Source of the DNA: Streptomyces soli
GTDB lineage: Bacteria > Actinomycetota > Actinomycetes > Streptomycetales > Streptomycetaceae
Reading direction: 5' to 3'
Assembly (NCBI RefSeq): GCF_003999195.1
Contig: NZ_RJVR01000179.1
Location: 1 to 64,000 of the forward strand
Length of the DNA: 64,000 nucleotides
Shown: piece by piece, positions 15,114 to 22,473 of the stretch
How positions within the stretch are numbered: position 1 is the stretch's first letter
Layout: each line of letters begins with the position of its first letter
Program-made: the position numbers and the translations under genes
Notes under the pieces: model-generated
Seen by the model: the letters and a program-made list of their open reading frames with translations, nothing else
Database searches by the model: none
What the model was told of the DNA's origin: nothing

Positions 15114-15485
15114 ATGGATGAGGCGACGGTGGGGTCTCAGGAGCCCTGCGACTGGTGCGGGCGGCCCGGTGTGGTGATCCAGTTCAACAGCTGGGCAGAG
15201 GACGGGACGCTGCTCTATCGCGACCCGGCCCTGTGCTCCGTGTGCGAGCTGCTTACCGACTCCGACACGGGCGACGTCGGCGACGCCGTCTATCAGCTCG
15301 TGCCAGACCTCGATCGTCGGCTGGCGGGCTTCGAGGCCAGCTTGGTGGCTCGGTGGCAGGAGAAGGTCCGCACCGGGCAGAGGTCGCCACAGCGGGCCGA
15401 CGAACGGCCGCCAGGGCGGAGCCGGACCTTTATCGTTCAGCATGGCGAAGAGAGTCCCGATCGCAGCCAAGGCCCGCAGCCATAA
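15114..15485 (+). CDS. Hypothetical protein with CxxC pairs
   Basis: 123 residues, not recognised. The N-terminal part has CDWCG (residue ~12) and CSVCELL (residue ~41), a possible zinc-binding pair, then an acidic region GDVGDAVYQL and a charged C-terminus without a clear fold. No clear Shine-Dalgarno; TACCTT lies shortly upstream of the ATG. Third-position GC bias is moderate. It lies inside the decayed element and may be cargo or a decaying gene. Confidence 0.5.
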   Translation: MDEATVGSQEPCDWCGRPGVVIQFNSWAEDGTLLYRDPALCSVCELLTDSDTGDVGDAVYQLVPDLDRRLAGFEASLVARWQEKVRTGQRSPQRADERPPGRSRTFIVQHGEESPDRSQGPQP

Positions 15486-15797
15486 GCCGCGTTGAGCCGC
15501 CACCGACGGTGGACTATGCGTGGACGGCGAGCCCGTCGGCGAGCGCCCATTGAGACCTGACCAGCAGCAACGCCTGAGACGTACGGGGCCTCCGGAGCCG
15601 TTTGCGGTACAGCAACTACAGCGACCGCCTATGACCTAGGTCCACAGACCGCCCGAGTCGCCAACAGCTTACGGGCCCCGATCTCTCGCCCCATGGCAGC
15701 TCCCGCCCAAAGCCGCTCCGCCGACCTCGCGGTCCGGTGCAGAACCCTCATCGCGACCAGGGGAGTGTCCATGCTCGGCGTCGCGTTGGCGCCCGGA
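15486..15797. other. Gene-free stretch in the decayed element
   Basis: I see no supportable gene here. It contains one copy (15669-15712) of a ~44-bp repeat whose second copy lies at 16471-16515. Confidence 0.5.
15669..15712 (+). repeat. Direct repeat flanking the DHFR-like gene, left copy
   Basis: TTACGGGCCCCGATCTCTCG followed by CCCCATGGCAGC and GCCCAAAG. The right copy at 16471-16515 shares the GATCTCTCGCCCCAT core and both edges. The two copies enclose the DHFR-like gene. Confidence 0.65.
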
Positions 15798-16358
15798 TCA
15801 GGTGCTCATGCGGTAGTGGAGGTGAACGACGCCGCTTCGGAATCGGCGCTCGCCGATCAGCTGGAGCTGGGTATCGACGTTGCCCGGCAGCGCCCTCTTA
15901 CCGCCACCGATGATGATCGGTCCGAGAAGGAGGTGGAGCTCGTCGACCAAACCTGCGGCGATCGCCTGGCCAGCGAGCTCGGCACCACCGATGGTGATGT
16001 CCGATTCTGAGGTCTCCTTGAGCCGGTGAATCGCATCGATGTCGAGATCGCGTTCGATCCGCGTTCTCGCGCTGGACACCGTCTGAAGCGTGCGGGAGTA
16101 CACGATCTTCTCGGCCGCCCGCCAGATGTGCGCGAAGTCCCGAGTCACCGCCGGCTGATCGCTGCCGGTGTCCACGGTCTCCCAGAACACCATCGTCTCG
16201 TACATTCGCCGCCCGTAGAGGTAGACGCCGATCGGGCGCTCGAGGCCGTTGACGAACGCGTGCACCTCCTCATCGGGCGCCGCCCACTCGAACCTGCCCT
16301 GGTCGTCCTCGACATATCCGTCAAGCGAGGCGATCGCGGAATAGATCAGCTTCGCCAT
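15798..16358 (-). CDS. Dihydrofolate reductase family protein (RibD C-terminal-like)
   Basis: 186 residues. MAKLIYSAIASLDGYVED is the typical N-terminus of stand-alone RibD_C/DHFR-like reductases, with GVYLYGRRMYETM as the NADPH-site block and SDITIGGAELAGQAIAAGLVDEL as the second. Such proteins are NAD(P)H-dependent, but the substrate is unknown. ATG 16358 follows GAGGAGA; the longer frame to 16466 has no site. It is flanked by a ~44-bp direct repeat and sits inside the tRNA-bounded element, so it is probably acquired cargo. A second family member is at 18620. Confidence 0.88.
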   Translation of the reverse strand: MAKLIYSAIASLDGYVEDDQGRFEWAAPDEEVHAFVNGLERPIGVYLYGRRMYETMVFWETVDTGSDQPAVTRDFAHIWRAAEKIVYSRTLQTVSSARTRIERDLDIDAIHRLKETSESDITIGGAELAGQAIAAGLVDELHLLLGPIIIGGGKRALPGNVDTQLQLIGERRFRSGVVHLHYRMST

Positions 16359-16470
16359 GGCGTGTCTCCTCGTCGCGCAATTGAGTCCCCCTGACGCTTC
16401 TCTCGCGCGGTGTAGCGGTATTCGTGCCGGTCGGGCGTTGTAGGCACTTTCGCGAGAGGCGCGCACCAGC

Positions 16471-16515
16471 GTACGGCCCCACGATCTCTCGCCCCATAGC
16501 AGCGCGAGCCCAAAG
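16471..16515 (+). repeat. Direct repeat flanking the DHFR-like gene, right copy
   Basis: GTACGGCCCCACGATCTCTC, then GCCCCATAGCAGC and GCCCAAAG, match the copy at 15669-15712 with a few mismatches and a small indel. Confidence 0.65.
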
Positions 16516-16627
16516 TCTCGGCACGCCGCTCGCGCGGTACGTTGAATGGCTCACGCCGGCGCTGCGAGGCGACCCCAGCACCCCGCTCACCGGGGAGTGG
16601 AGACGCCTCGATGGCGGCTGAGGGGAG

Positions 16628-16810
16628 TCAGACGGGCGTACCGGGAATCACCTTGAATCCGGTGCCGCACGCCGCCGCTAGGTTCGTCGGGCCGAACGGG
16701 GTTGCGGTGATGTTGCAGACGGCTTCGTAGGCCACCCCGTACTTGGCCAACAAGGTCACGTAGACCTGCGAAGGGTTTTCCCGAGTCCCACGGCGCTGCC
16801 CTGACGACTG
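16628..16810 (-). pseudogene. Unidentified gene tail
   Basis: The minus strand is open for about 60 codons ending at TGA 16628, reading ..RENPSQVYVTLLAKYGVAYE.. and ..GTGFKVIPGTPV. It has no start codon and no ribosome binding site, and an in-frame TAG precedes it. It looks like the C-terminus of a lost gene. I do not recognise the family. It abuts the right att-like repeat. Confidence 0.35.
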
Positions 16811-16914
16811 CTAAGAGGCGTTCTCGCAGATATTGGCCTGTATGCCCACTCAAGTACCGGTGATCCCAAGCTCAGAGCACGTGCCCCGTACTCGGTTCTG
16901 CTGGAGGAAGTGCA

Positions 16915-16948
16915 GGGGGACAGGGGTTCGAATCCACTCAGGTCCACA
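16915..16948 (+). repeat. attR-like site: copy of the tRNA-Ala 3' end
   Basis: GGGGGACAGGGGTTCGAATC followed by CACTCAGGTCCACA repeats the tRNA-Ala T arm and acceptor end with two substitutions (T to A and C to A). The rest of the tRNA is absent, so this is a fragment and not a second tRNA gene. It marks the outer edge of the insertion, 30 bp from the stop of the beta-propeller gene. Confidence 0.85.
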
Positions 16949-16977
16949 GCAACTCGTAGCGTACGGCAGCGAAGCTG

Positions 16978-18021
16978 TCACGGGCTCACGGCCACGCCGT
17001 ACGGGCTCGTGCCGACGGTGACGGTTGCGGCGACTTTGAGGGTCTTGGGGTTGATGACGCTGAGGGTGCCTGCTCCCTGGTTGGTGACGTAGACCGCGGT
17101 GGAGGTGGCCGTCACGTTGAAGGGGTCGGTGCCTGGGGGGCCGATGTCGACGGTCGCCGAGACGTGGTGGGTATGGGTGTCGATCACGGACACTTTGCCG
17201 GGGCCGAGGACAGCGACGTAGGCCTTCGAGCCGTCCGGTGCGATGCCTACGTCGAAGGGGCCCTCGCCGACGGGCACGGTGGCCGTGACTTTGCCGGTAC
17301 GGGTTCCGACCACCGTGACGCCGGCTGCCGTTTCGTTGGCCACGTAGGCTGACGTGCCGTCCGGGGTTACGGCGACGCCTACGGGCGAGCGTCCTGCGGG
17401 GAGCTGCCGGGTGACCCGGTGCGTACGGGTGTCGATGACGGACAGATTCTTCGACCCGGTGTTGGCGACGTAGGCCGTGGCGCCGTCGCGGCTGATGGCC
17501 ACGCTCACCGGGGAGACGGCGACCGGGACGGTCGCGGTCACCCGGTTGGTCCGGGTGTCGAGGACCGAGACGTTGTTCGAACCCCCGTTGGCGACGTAGA
17601 GGGACGTGCCGTCCGGGCTGAGACGGACACCGGTGGGGTTCTTGCCGACCTTCATGGTCGTTACGATCTTGTTGGTCCGGGTGTCGAGCACTGACACGGT
17701 GGCCGATCCGTTGTCGGCGATGTACGCGTGCTTGCCGTCCCGGGCGATGGCGATGCCTTCGGGAGCCGTACCCGCGGGGACAGTCGAGATGACCTTGTTG
17801 GTTCGGGCATCGATCACGGAGACGGTGTTGTCCTGCTGGTTGGTGACGTACACGCGACCGCCGGTGCTCGGCAGCCGGGCGGCGGAAGGCGCCGGCATGA
17901 GCCACACGGCGACGGTACCGGAGGCCAGCAGGAGCCCGATGCCGATCCCCAGCACCGGCCGGAGCGCTTTCCTGCGCTGTCGGCCGGCGCTGGGGGTTCG
18001 GGTTCGTCGGGGGAAGTACAT
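16978..18021 (-). CDS. YVTN-type beta-propeller protein
   Basis: 347 residues. A basic N-terminus and one hydrophobic segment (LRPVLGIGIGLLLASG, residues ~26-41) anchor or export the protein. The rest is seven ~42-residue repeats, each with VYVTN/AYVAN ... VSVIDTRT ... VTATVPVG, forming a seven-blade propeller of the archaeal surface-layer/YVTN type. Such proteins bind ligands or partners outside the cell; no catalytic residues are evident. ATG 18021 follows AGGAGG at 4 nt. Its 3' end lies just beyond the att-like repeat, so it belongs to the resident chromosome. Confidence 0.85.
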   Translation of the reverse strand: MYFPRRTRTPSAGRQRRKALRPVLGIGIGLLLASGTVAVWLMPAPSAARLPSTGGRVYVTNQQDNTVSVIDARTNKVISTVPAGTAPEGIAIARDGKHAYIADNGSATVSVLDTRTNKIVTTMKVGKNPTGVRLSPDGTSLYVANGGSNNVSVLDTRTNRVTATVPVAVSPVSVAISRDGATAYVANTGSKNLSVIDTRTHRVTRQLPAGRSPVGVAVTPDGTSAYVANETAAGVTVVGTRTGKVTATVPVGEGPFDVGIAPDGSKAYVAVLGPGKVSVIDTHTHHVSATVDIGPPGTDPFNVTATSTAVYVTNQGAGTLSVINPKTLKVAATVTVGTSPYGVAVSP

Positions 18022-18070
18022 CTCGCCTCCTGGACACATCGCAGAACGTCGGTCTGTGAGCAGCGAGCGG

Positions 18071-18337
18071 TCAGCTCAAGAGCCCCCGGGCGTAGTAGTC
18101 CTTCTCATCGCGCACGCCCGGAAGGGCGAAGAAGTAGCCGCCGCCCCGCGGGCTGATGTAAGGCACCAGGGCCTCGCCTTAGGCCAGGGCCTCACCACCG
18201 TCCAGCAGGCTCCCGCCCGCCGCTGCGACGACGCCCGCGGCGGTGCCCTGAAGGAACGACCGCCGTGCGAAGAAACTGGCCGGACAACCGCTGTCGCGCG
18301 CCGCGTCTTCCAGAGCGAGGAGCCGTTCGTCACTCAT
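18071..18337 (-). pseudogene. Internally deleted EfeB-like Dyp-type peroxidase
   Basis: ATG 18337 begins a Tat-signal protein (MSDERLLALED... FARRSFLQGTAAGVVAAAGG) that stops at TAA 18179. In the same frame the sequence resumes as [20 protein letters not shown] and ends in [12 protein letters not shown], which matches the C-terminus of EfeB-type deferrochelatase/peroxidases. About 300 codons in between, including the haem-ligand His region, are missing. GGTGAGGCCCTGG and GGCGAGGCCCTGG sit side by side at the junction, suggesting deletion between short repeats. No efeO or efeU is nearby. Non-functional. Confidence 0.75.
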
Positions 18338-18619
18338 GCTTTCCCTCTCGAACGTGCACGGTGGTGTGCCGGGTGACTCGCCCGCTCCACCGGTTGTCAG
18401 CCGATAGCGACACTCCAGCACCCCGGCTGTTCACGCGCATTCCAGGCGCTTCCAAACGGGTGCGGAGACGGGCTTGCCGGCGGGGTGGACGGGCACCACG
18501 GCGTGGCGCGCTTCGGCTGGGACAGTCCGCTTCTGGCGGTGCGACACCGATGAGCCCTGCCGGCCCGCGTCGTCTACTGGCGGAGGAAAAAACACCGGCG
18601 ACTTCTGTGGAGGGCCAGC

Positions 18620-19237
18620 ATGAGGAAGATCACCGCACAGCTGTTCATCTCGCTCGACGGCGTCGTGGAGGCGCCCGACCAGTGGCACTTCCCCTACTAC
18701 AACGACGAGATGGGCGCGGCCGTAGACGCCACCCTCGGCGCGGCCGACACGTTGATCCTCGGCCGGAAGACGTACGACAGTTTCGCCGGGGCGTGGCCCG
18801 AGCGGGAGGCGGCCGGCGGGGAGGACGCACCCTTCGCCAAGGCCCTGGGTGATGCCCGGAAGATCGTCGTGTCGAATCAGCAACTCGAGTTCACGTGGCG
18901 GAACTCCGAGCAGCTCAGAGGCGATGTCAATCAGGCGGTCACCGCACTCAAGAACGAGCAGTGGGGCGGCCCCATCGTCATGAGCGGCTCGGTCTCCGTC
19001 GTCCGTCAGTTGCTGGCGGCGGGGCTGCTGGACGAGCTGCACCTCCTGGTGCATCCGATCGCCGTCCGCAAGGGGATGCGGCTGTTCGAGGAGGGCGATG
19101 CACCGGTCCCGCTGAAGCTGGTCTCCTCCGAGACCTTCCAGACGGGTGTGCTGAACCTCTTCTACGCCCCCGCCGAGTCAGCCGGCGAGGCAACCTATGA
19201 CGATGCCAAGGCCCACCTGCCTCAGGCCGGGCAGTAG
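18620..19237 (+). CDS. Dihydrofolate reductase family protein
   Basis: 205 residues. MRKITAQLFISLDGVVEAP opens the RibD_C/DHFR-like fold; DTLILGRKTYDSFAG and GGPIVMSGSVSVVRQLLAAG are the NADPH-binding blocks. It is likely an NADPH-dependent reductase of unknown substrate, unlike true folA in lacking the core folate-site pattern. ATG 18620 follows TGGAGGG. It is flanked on both sides by broken genes and is only distantly similar to the family member at 15798, so it is not a tandem duplicate. Confidence 0.88.
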   Translation: MRKITAQLFISLDGVVEAPDQWHFPYYNDEMGAAVDATLGAADTLILGRKTYDSFAGAWPEREAAGGEDAPFAKALGDARKIVVSNQQLEFTWRNSEQLRGDVNQAVTALKNEQWGGPIVMSGSVSVVRQLLAAGLLDELHLLVHPIAVRKGMRLFEEGDAPVPLKLVSSETFQTGVLNLFYAPAESAGEATYDDAKAHLPQAGQ

Positions 19238-19260
19238 CGGGTGTGCCTGCCCCGCGGCGA

Positions 19261-19471
19261 TCATTGCTCCCGGTACGGGGCCAGGAAGGCGGTCAGCGCG
19301 GCCAGCATCGCCTCGGGAGCCTCCTCGGCGGGGTAGTGGCCGCAGTTGGGCAGGATCAGGCTTTCCAGGTCGTGGGGGACGAGCCGCATCGTGTTCTCGA
19401 CCAGTTCGGCCGACCCGGGAGACCGAGCCGGGGCCCTCGGGTGCGAGCGGGGCGGTCGGAGACGAGCTCAT
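19261..19471 (-). pseudogene. Truncated alpha/beta-hydrolase
   Basis: The minus strand ends at TGA 19261 and reads ..LVPHDLESLILPNCGHYPAE.. and ..LTAFLAPYRE, the catalytic-His block and final helix of epoxide-hydrolase-like alpha/beta-hydrolases. Upstream, ATG 19471 with a GAAAGGGGA site starts a short N-terminus (SSSPTAPLAPEGPGS) that is off by one frame at the junction near 19414. The nucleophile elbow and cap domain are missing. Deletion remnant. Confidence 0.7.
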
Positions 19472-19544
19472 GGCGGTCCCCTTTCGGGGGTGTGGGTGCG
19501 CCGGAGTGCCCCCCTGTGGAACGGCCTGCGCCTGCTGAACGCAA

Positions 19545-19578
19545 CGCTCCCCGGCCGCAGGTGCGCGACCGGGGAGCG
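19545..19578. terminator. Hairpin downstream of the chitinase gene
   Basis: CGCTCCCCGG / CCGGGGAGCG, a 10-bp perfect stem with a 14-nt loop, lies 24 bp beyond the stop of the minus-strand GH18 gene. Confidence 0.6.
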
Positions 19579-19601
19579 GGGAGCGGACTATCCCGGGGGT
19601 G

Positions 19602-20984
19602 TCAGCCGGTGTAGGCCGCGAAGGTGCGGGTGAAGTCCCAGGCGGCCTGGGAGACGCCGGAGCAGGTGTCGTCGTTGGGGTAGGCGCCGGAGCAGGGGCG
19701 GTCGCGGTTGGCGGACCAGAAGGTCAGGCGGGCGAGGTGGTGGGTCTGGGCGTAGCTCAGGATGGTGCGGAAGTCAGCGACGGTGACGGTCTCGTTGGCG
19801 TCGGTGATGCCGTTCATCGAGGAGATGCCGCTGTGGCGGTATGCCGTGTCGTCGGTGTAGCCGTAGGCGCTCTTGAGGGCGTTCTTCAGGCCGTCGGTGG
19901 CCTGCATGGTGAGGTTGCCCATGTTCTGGCCGGCGGCGCCGAAGTCGAACGGCATGATGGTCCAGCTGTCGACGGTGAGCCCGGAGGCGGCGGCCTTGTT
20001 GATCAGGCTGGTGTCGGGACCGGTCGTGCCGGTGCCGATGGTGACGTACTCGACGATGCCCGGGTTGTTGGTCTTGATGATCTTGAGGGCGTCGACGGTG
20101 CGCTGCTGGACGGTGGAGTTGCTGTAGGCGTCGGCCTCGATGTCGATGTCGATGGCCTTGAGCCCGTAGGCGTTGATGACCTGCTGGTAGGCGCCGGCGA
20201 GAGCGGAGGCGCTGGTGCAGGAGGACTCCAGCTTGTTGCCGCTGTAGCCGCCGAAGGACGGGACGACGTCGCCGCCGGCCGCCCGGATCTTGTTGATGGT
20301 GGTCTGGTCGACGCCGCCGGTCAGCGGACGGCCGCCGTCCCACTGGGGGTTGCAGGTGCCGTTGCTGAGCACGAAGGCGAGGGTGAACCACTTGACGCCG
20401 GTCGCCGACATGATGGTCGTCGGGTCCGGCGGGTTGCCCCAGCCGTTGTAGATGTACGGTGCCACGGCCTGCACCGCGTTGGTGGGCGGCGGGGTGGTGG
20501 GCGGCGTGGTGGTGCCGGTGGGCGTGGTCCACTTCTGGTTGCTGCCGCCGCTGCAGGACCAGATCTGCAGCCTGGTGCCGTTGGCGGAGGTGTTGCCGGT
20601 CGCGTCAAGACACTTGCCCGTCGCCGGGTTGACGATGTCCTTCGCGGAACTGATCGTCCACTTCTGCGCGTTGGTGCCGTTGCAGTCGTAGAGCTGGATC
20701 TTGGTGCCGTCGGCAGTGCCTGCGGAGGTGATGTCCATGCACTTGCCGAGGGCGCGCAGGGTGCCGTCGGAGCCGACGGTCCACTGCTGTGCGCCGGTGC
20801 CGTTGCAGTCGTAGAGCTGCACTGCTGTGCCGTTGGTGGTGCTCGCGCCGGCTATGTCGATGCATTTCCCGCCGATGCCGGTGATCGGTCCCGTCGGGTC
20901 GGCGGCTGAGGCCTGGGTGACGCCGAGGGCGCCGAGGGTGCCGGCGGCAAGGGCGGCGGCGACGAAGGTCGTGAGTTTTCTCAT
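19602..20984 (-). CDS. Secreted GH18 chitinase-like protein with N-terminal RICIN lectin
   Basis: 460 residues. Sec signal MRKLTTFVAAALAAGTLGAL...ASA (1-33). Residues ~38-160 form a ricin-type beta-trefoil with three QxW repeats (QQWTV, QKWTI, QKWTT). A Thr/Pro linker follows, then a GH18 TIM barrel (~residues 175-460). Its catalytic strand reads AIDIDIEAD, keeping DxDxE with the acid Glu. It should cleave chitin or related beta-1,4-GlcNAc polymers outside the cell. The start ATG 20984 overlaps the GH16 stop (TGATG), so translation is coupled. The lectin is nearly identical to that of the upstream GH16 enzyme. Confidence 0.9.
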   Translation of the reverse strand: MRKLTTFVAAALAAGTLGALGVTQASAADPTGPITGIGGKCIDIAGASTTNGTAVQLYDCNGTGAQQWTVGSDGTLRALGKCMDITSAGTADGTKIQLYDCNGTNAQKWTISSAKDIVNPATGKCLDATGNTSANGTRLQIWSCSGGSNQKWTTPTGTTTPPTTPPPTNAVQAVAPYIYNGWGNPPDPTTIMSATGVKWFTLAFVLSNGTCNPQWDGGRPLTGGVDQTTINKIRAAGGDVVPSFGGYSGNKLESSCTSASALAGAYQQVINAYGLKAIDIDIEADAYSNSTVQQRTVDALKIIKTNNPGIVEYVTIGTGTTGPDTSLINKAAASGLTVDSWTIMPFDFGAAGQNMGNLTMQATDGLKNALKSAYGYTDDTAYRHSGISSMNGITDANETVTVADFRTILSYAQTHHLARLTFWSANRDRPCSGAYPNDDTCSGVSQAAWDFTRTFAAYTG

Positions 20985-22252
20985 CAGCCGGTCACGGTCC
21001 ATTTCTGATTGGCGCCGCCGGTGCAGGTCCAGATCTGGAGCCTGGTGCCGTTGGCGGAGCTGTTGCCGGACGCGTCAAGACACTTGTTCGCCGCCGGGTT
21101 GACGATGTCGTTCGCAGAACTGACGGTCCATTTCTGAGCGTTGGTGCCGTTGCAGTCGTAGAGCTGGACCTGACTGCCGTCTGCGGTACCTGCGGAGGTG
21201 ATGTCCATGCACTTGCCGAGGGCGCGCAGGGTGCCGTCGGAGCCGACGGTCCACTGCTGCGCGGCGGAGCCGTTGCAGTCGTAGAGCTGCACCGCTGTGC
21301 CGTTGGCGGAGTTGGCTCCGGCAACGTCGATGCACTTGCCGCCGATTCCGGTGATCGCGTGGCCGACGGCCGCGGTGTCGCTGGTGGTGACGTGCACGTA
21401 GTCGACGACCAGTTGCTGCGGGAAGGACGTGCTGCTGTCCGGGTCGCCGGGCCAGTAACCGCCGACGGCGAGGTTCAGGATGATGTAGAAGGGGTGGTCG
21501 AACACCCAGGTGTTGCCGCCCAGGTCCGCAGGGGTGCGGGTCTGGTAGACGATGCCGTCGACGGACCAGGAGATGGAGTTCGGCGACCAGTCCACCGCGA
21601 AGGTGTGGAAGGCGTCGGAGAAGCTCTGCCCGTTCGGGAGGGTGTATCCGGCGCCGATGCCGCCCGAACCGGAGTAACCGGGACCGTGGATGGTGCCGTG
21701 GATGGTGCCGGGCTCGTAGCCGACGTTCTCCATGATGTCGAGCTCACCGCTGTTGGGCCAGCCGACGGTGCCGATGTTGTTGCCGAGCATCCAGAACGCG
21801 GGCCACATGCCCTGGCCGCGCGGCAGCTTCATGCGCGACTCGAAGTGCCCGTATGCCTGGGTGAAGGTCTGCGCGGTCGACAGCCGGGAGGAGGTGTACG
21901 TGCAAGTTCCGTACCAGCACTGGTAGTTGGCCGGATTCTCCTTCTTGGCGGTGATGACCAGGTTGCCCTGCCCGTCGAGCGCGGCGTTGTTGGTGCCGCT
22001 GGTGTAGTACTCGCGCTCGTGGTTGTTGACGTTGTCACCGGTCTCGGGGCGCCACTTGGAGCTGCTGACGGCAGTGCCGGCCGTACCGTTGAAGTCGTCG
22101 GTGAACGTCGCGGTGGCGGCTGCCGGGGCGAGGTCAGGCGCGGTCGCGGCCTGCTGGGACGGGGCCTGCTGCAGCCAGCCGCAGAGCAGCAGGGTGGCGG
22201 CGGCCAGTAAAGCGAGGGGACGTATTCGTCGGGTGGGGGGTGATGCCGACAT
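20984..22252 (-). CDS. Secreted GH16 endo-beta-1,3-glucanase with C-terminal RICIN lectin
   Basis: 422 residues. Signal peptide (RRIRPLALLAAATLLLCGWL). GH16 jelly-roll domain (~residues 50-285) with catalytic ELDIMENVG; the two Glu are nucleophile and acid. GHFESRMKLPRGQGMWPAFW is typical of laminarinases. Residues ~295-422 are a ricin-type trefoil with QQWTV and QKWTV repeats. Likely hydrolyses fungal-wall beta-1,3-glucan, complementing the coupled chitinase. ATG 22252 has AAGGAG 7 nt upstream. A promoter and DasR-like palindrome lie about 120-170 bp upstream. Confidence 0.92.
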   Translation of the reverse strand: MSASPPTRRIRPLALLAAATLLLCGWLQQAPSQQAATAPDLAPAAATATFTDDFNGTAGTAVSSSKWRPETGDNVNNHEREYYTSGTNNAALDGQGNLVITAKKENPANYQCWYGTCTYTSSRLSTAQTFTQAYGHFESRMKLPRGQGMWPAFWMLGNNIGTVGWPNSGELDIMENVGYEPGTIHGTIHGPGYSGSGGIGAGYTLPNGQSFSDAFHTFAVDWSPNSISWSVDGIVYQTRTPADLGGNTWVFDHPFYIILNLAVGGYWPGDPDSSTSFPQQLVVDYVHVTTSDTAAVGHAITGIGGKCIDVAGANSANGTAVQLYDCNGSAAQQWTVGSDGTLRALGKCMDITSAGTADGSQVQLYDCNGTNAQKWTVSSANDIVNPAANKCLDASGNSSANGTRLQIWTCTGGANQKWTVTG

Positions 22253-22367
22253 GCCGGACTCCTTGGTGGGGACGTCAGAGATCAGCGAGAAGGCGTGCAC
22301 CTGACAGATGGCAGAAGACTCTGCAGGACACTCTGGGGGCTTCTCTCACGGCTTAGTTCAGGACGTG

Positions 22368-22396
22368 ATTTAAGTGCCGGGGCTGATGGGCGTCAA
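22368..22396 (-). promoter_or_regulatory. Promoter of the GH16-GH18 operon
   Basis: On the minus strand TTGACG (22396-22391) is followed after 17 nt by TTAAAT (22373-22368). The leader would be about 110 nt. The -35 is close to consensus. Confidence 0.5.
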
Positions 22397-22405
22397 TACT
22401 TGCGC

Positions 22406-22421
22406 AAAGGTCTATACCTTA
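22406..22421 (-). promoter_or_regulatory. DasR-like (dre) palindrome
   Basis: AAAGGTCTATACCTTA contains GGTCTA-x-ACC, matching 10 of 16 positions of the dre consensus ACTGGTCTAGACCAGT, as found upstream of Streptomyces chitinase genes. It lies just upstream of the -35 of the GH16-GH18 operon. Glucosamine/chitin-responsive control is inference. Confidence 0.5.
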
Positions 22422-22473
22422 TTGTTGTCACATCGCGCCGGCCCCCGGAGCCTCGGACAGGCAGTACGGCACG

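Larger units (their letters stand above)
14453..16948. mobile_element. Decayed integrative element in tRNA-Ala
   Basis: The 2.5-kb segment is bounded by the tRNA-Ala 3' end and its imperfect copy. It carries the C-terminal remnant of a tyrosine recombinase right next to the tRNA, a truncated SpoIIE-type phosphatase, a small Cys-containing ORF, a DHFR-like gene and an unidentified gene tail. Replication and transfer genes are gone. I infer an old AICE-like or phage-like insertion that has been mostly deleted. Confidence 0.7.

Noticed and set aside
16915-16948. A second tRNA-Ala gene
   Set aside because: Only the T arm and acceptor 3' strand are present; the D arm, anticodon arm and 5' acceptor strand are missing.
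15798-19237. The two DHFR-family genes as a recent tandem duplication
   Set aside because: They are on opposite strands and their proteins share only short family motifs, so they have independent origins.
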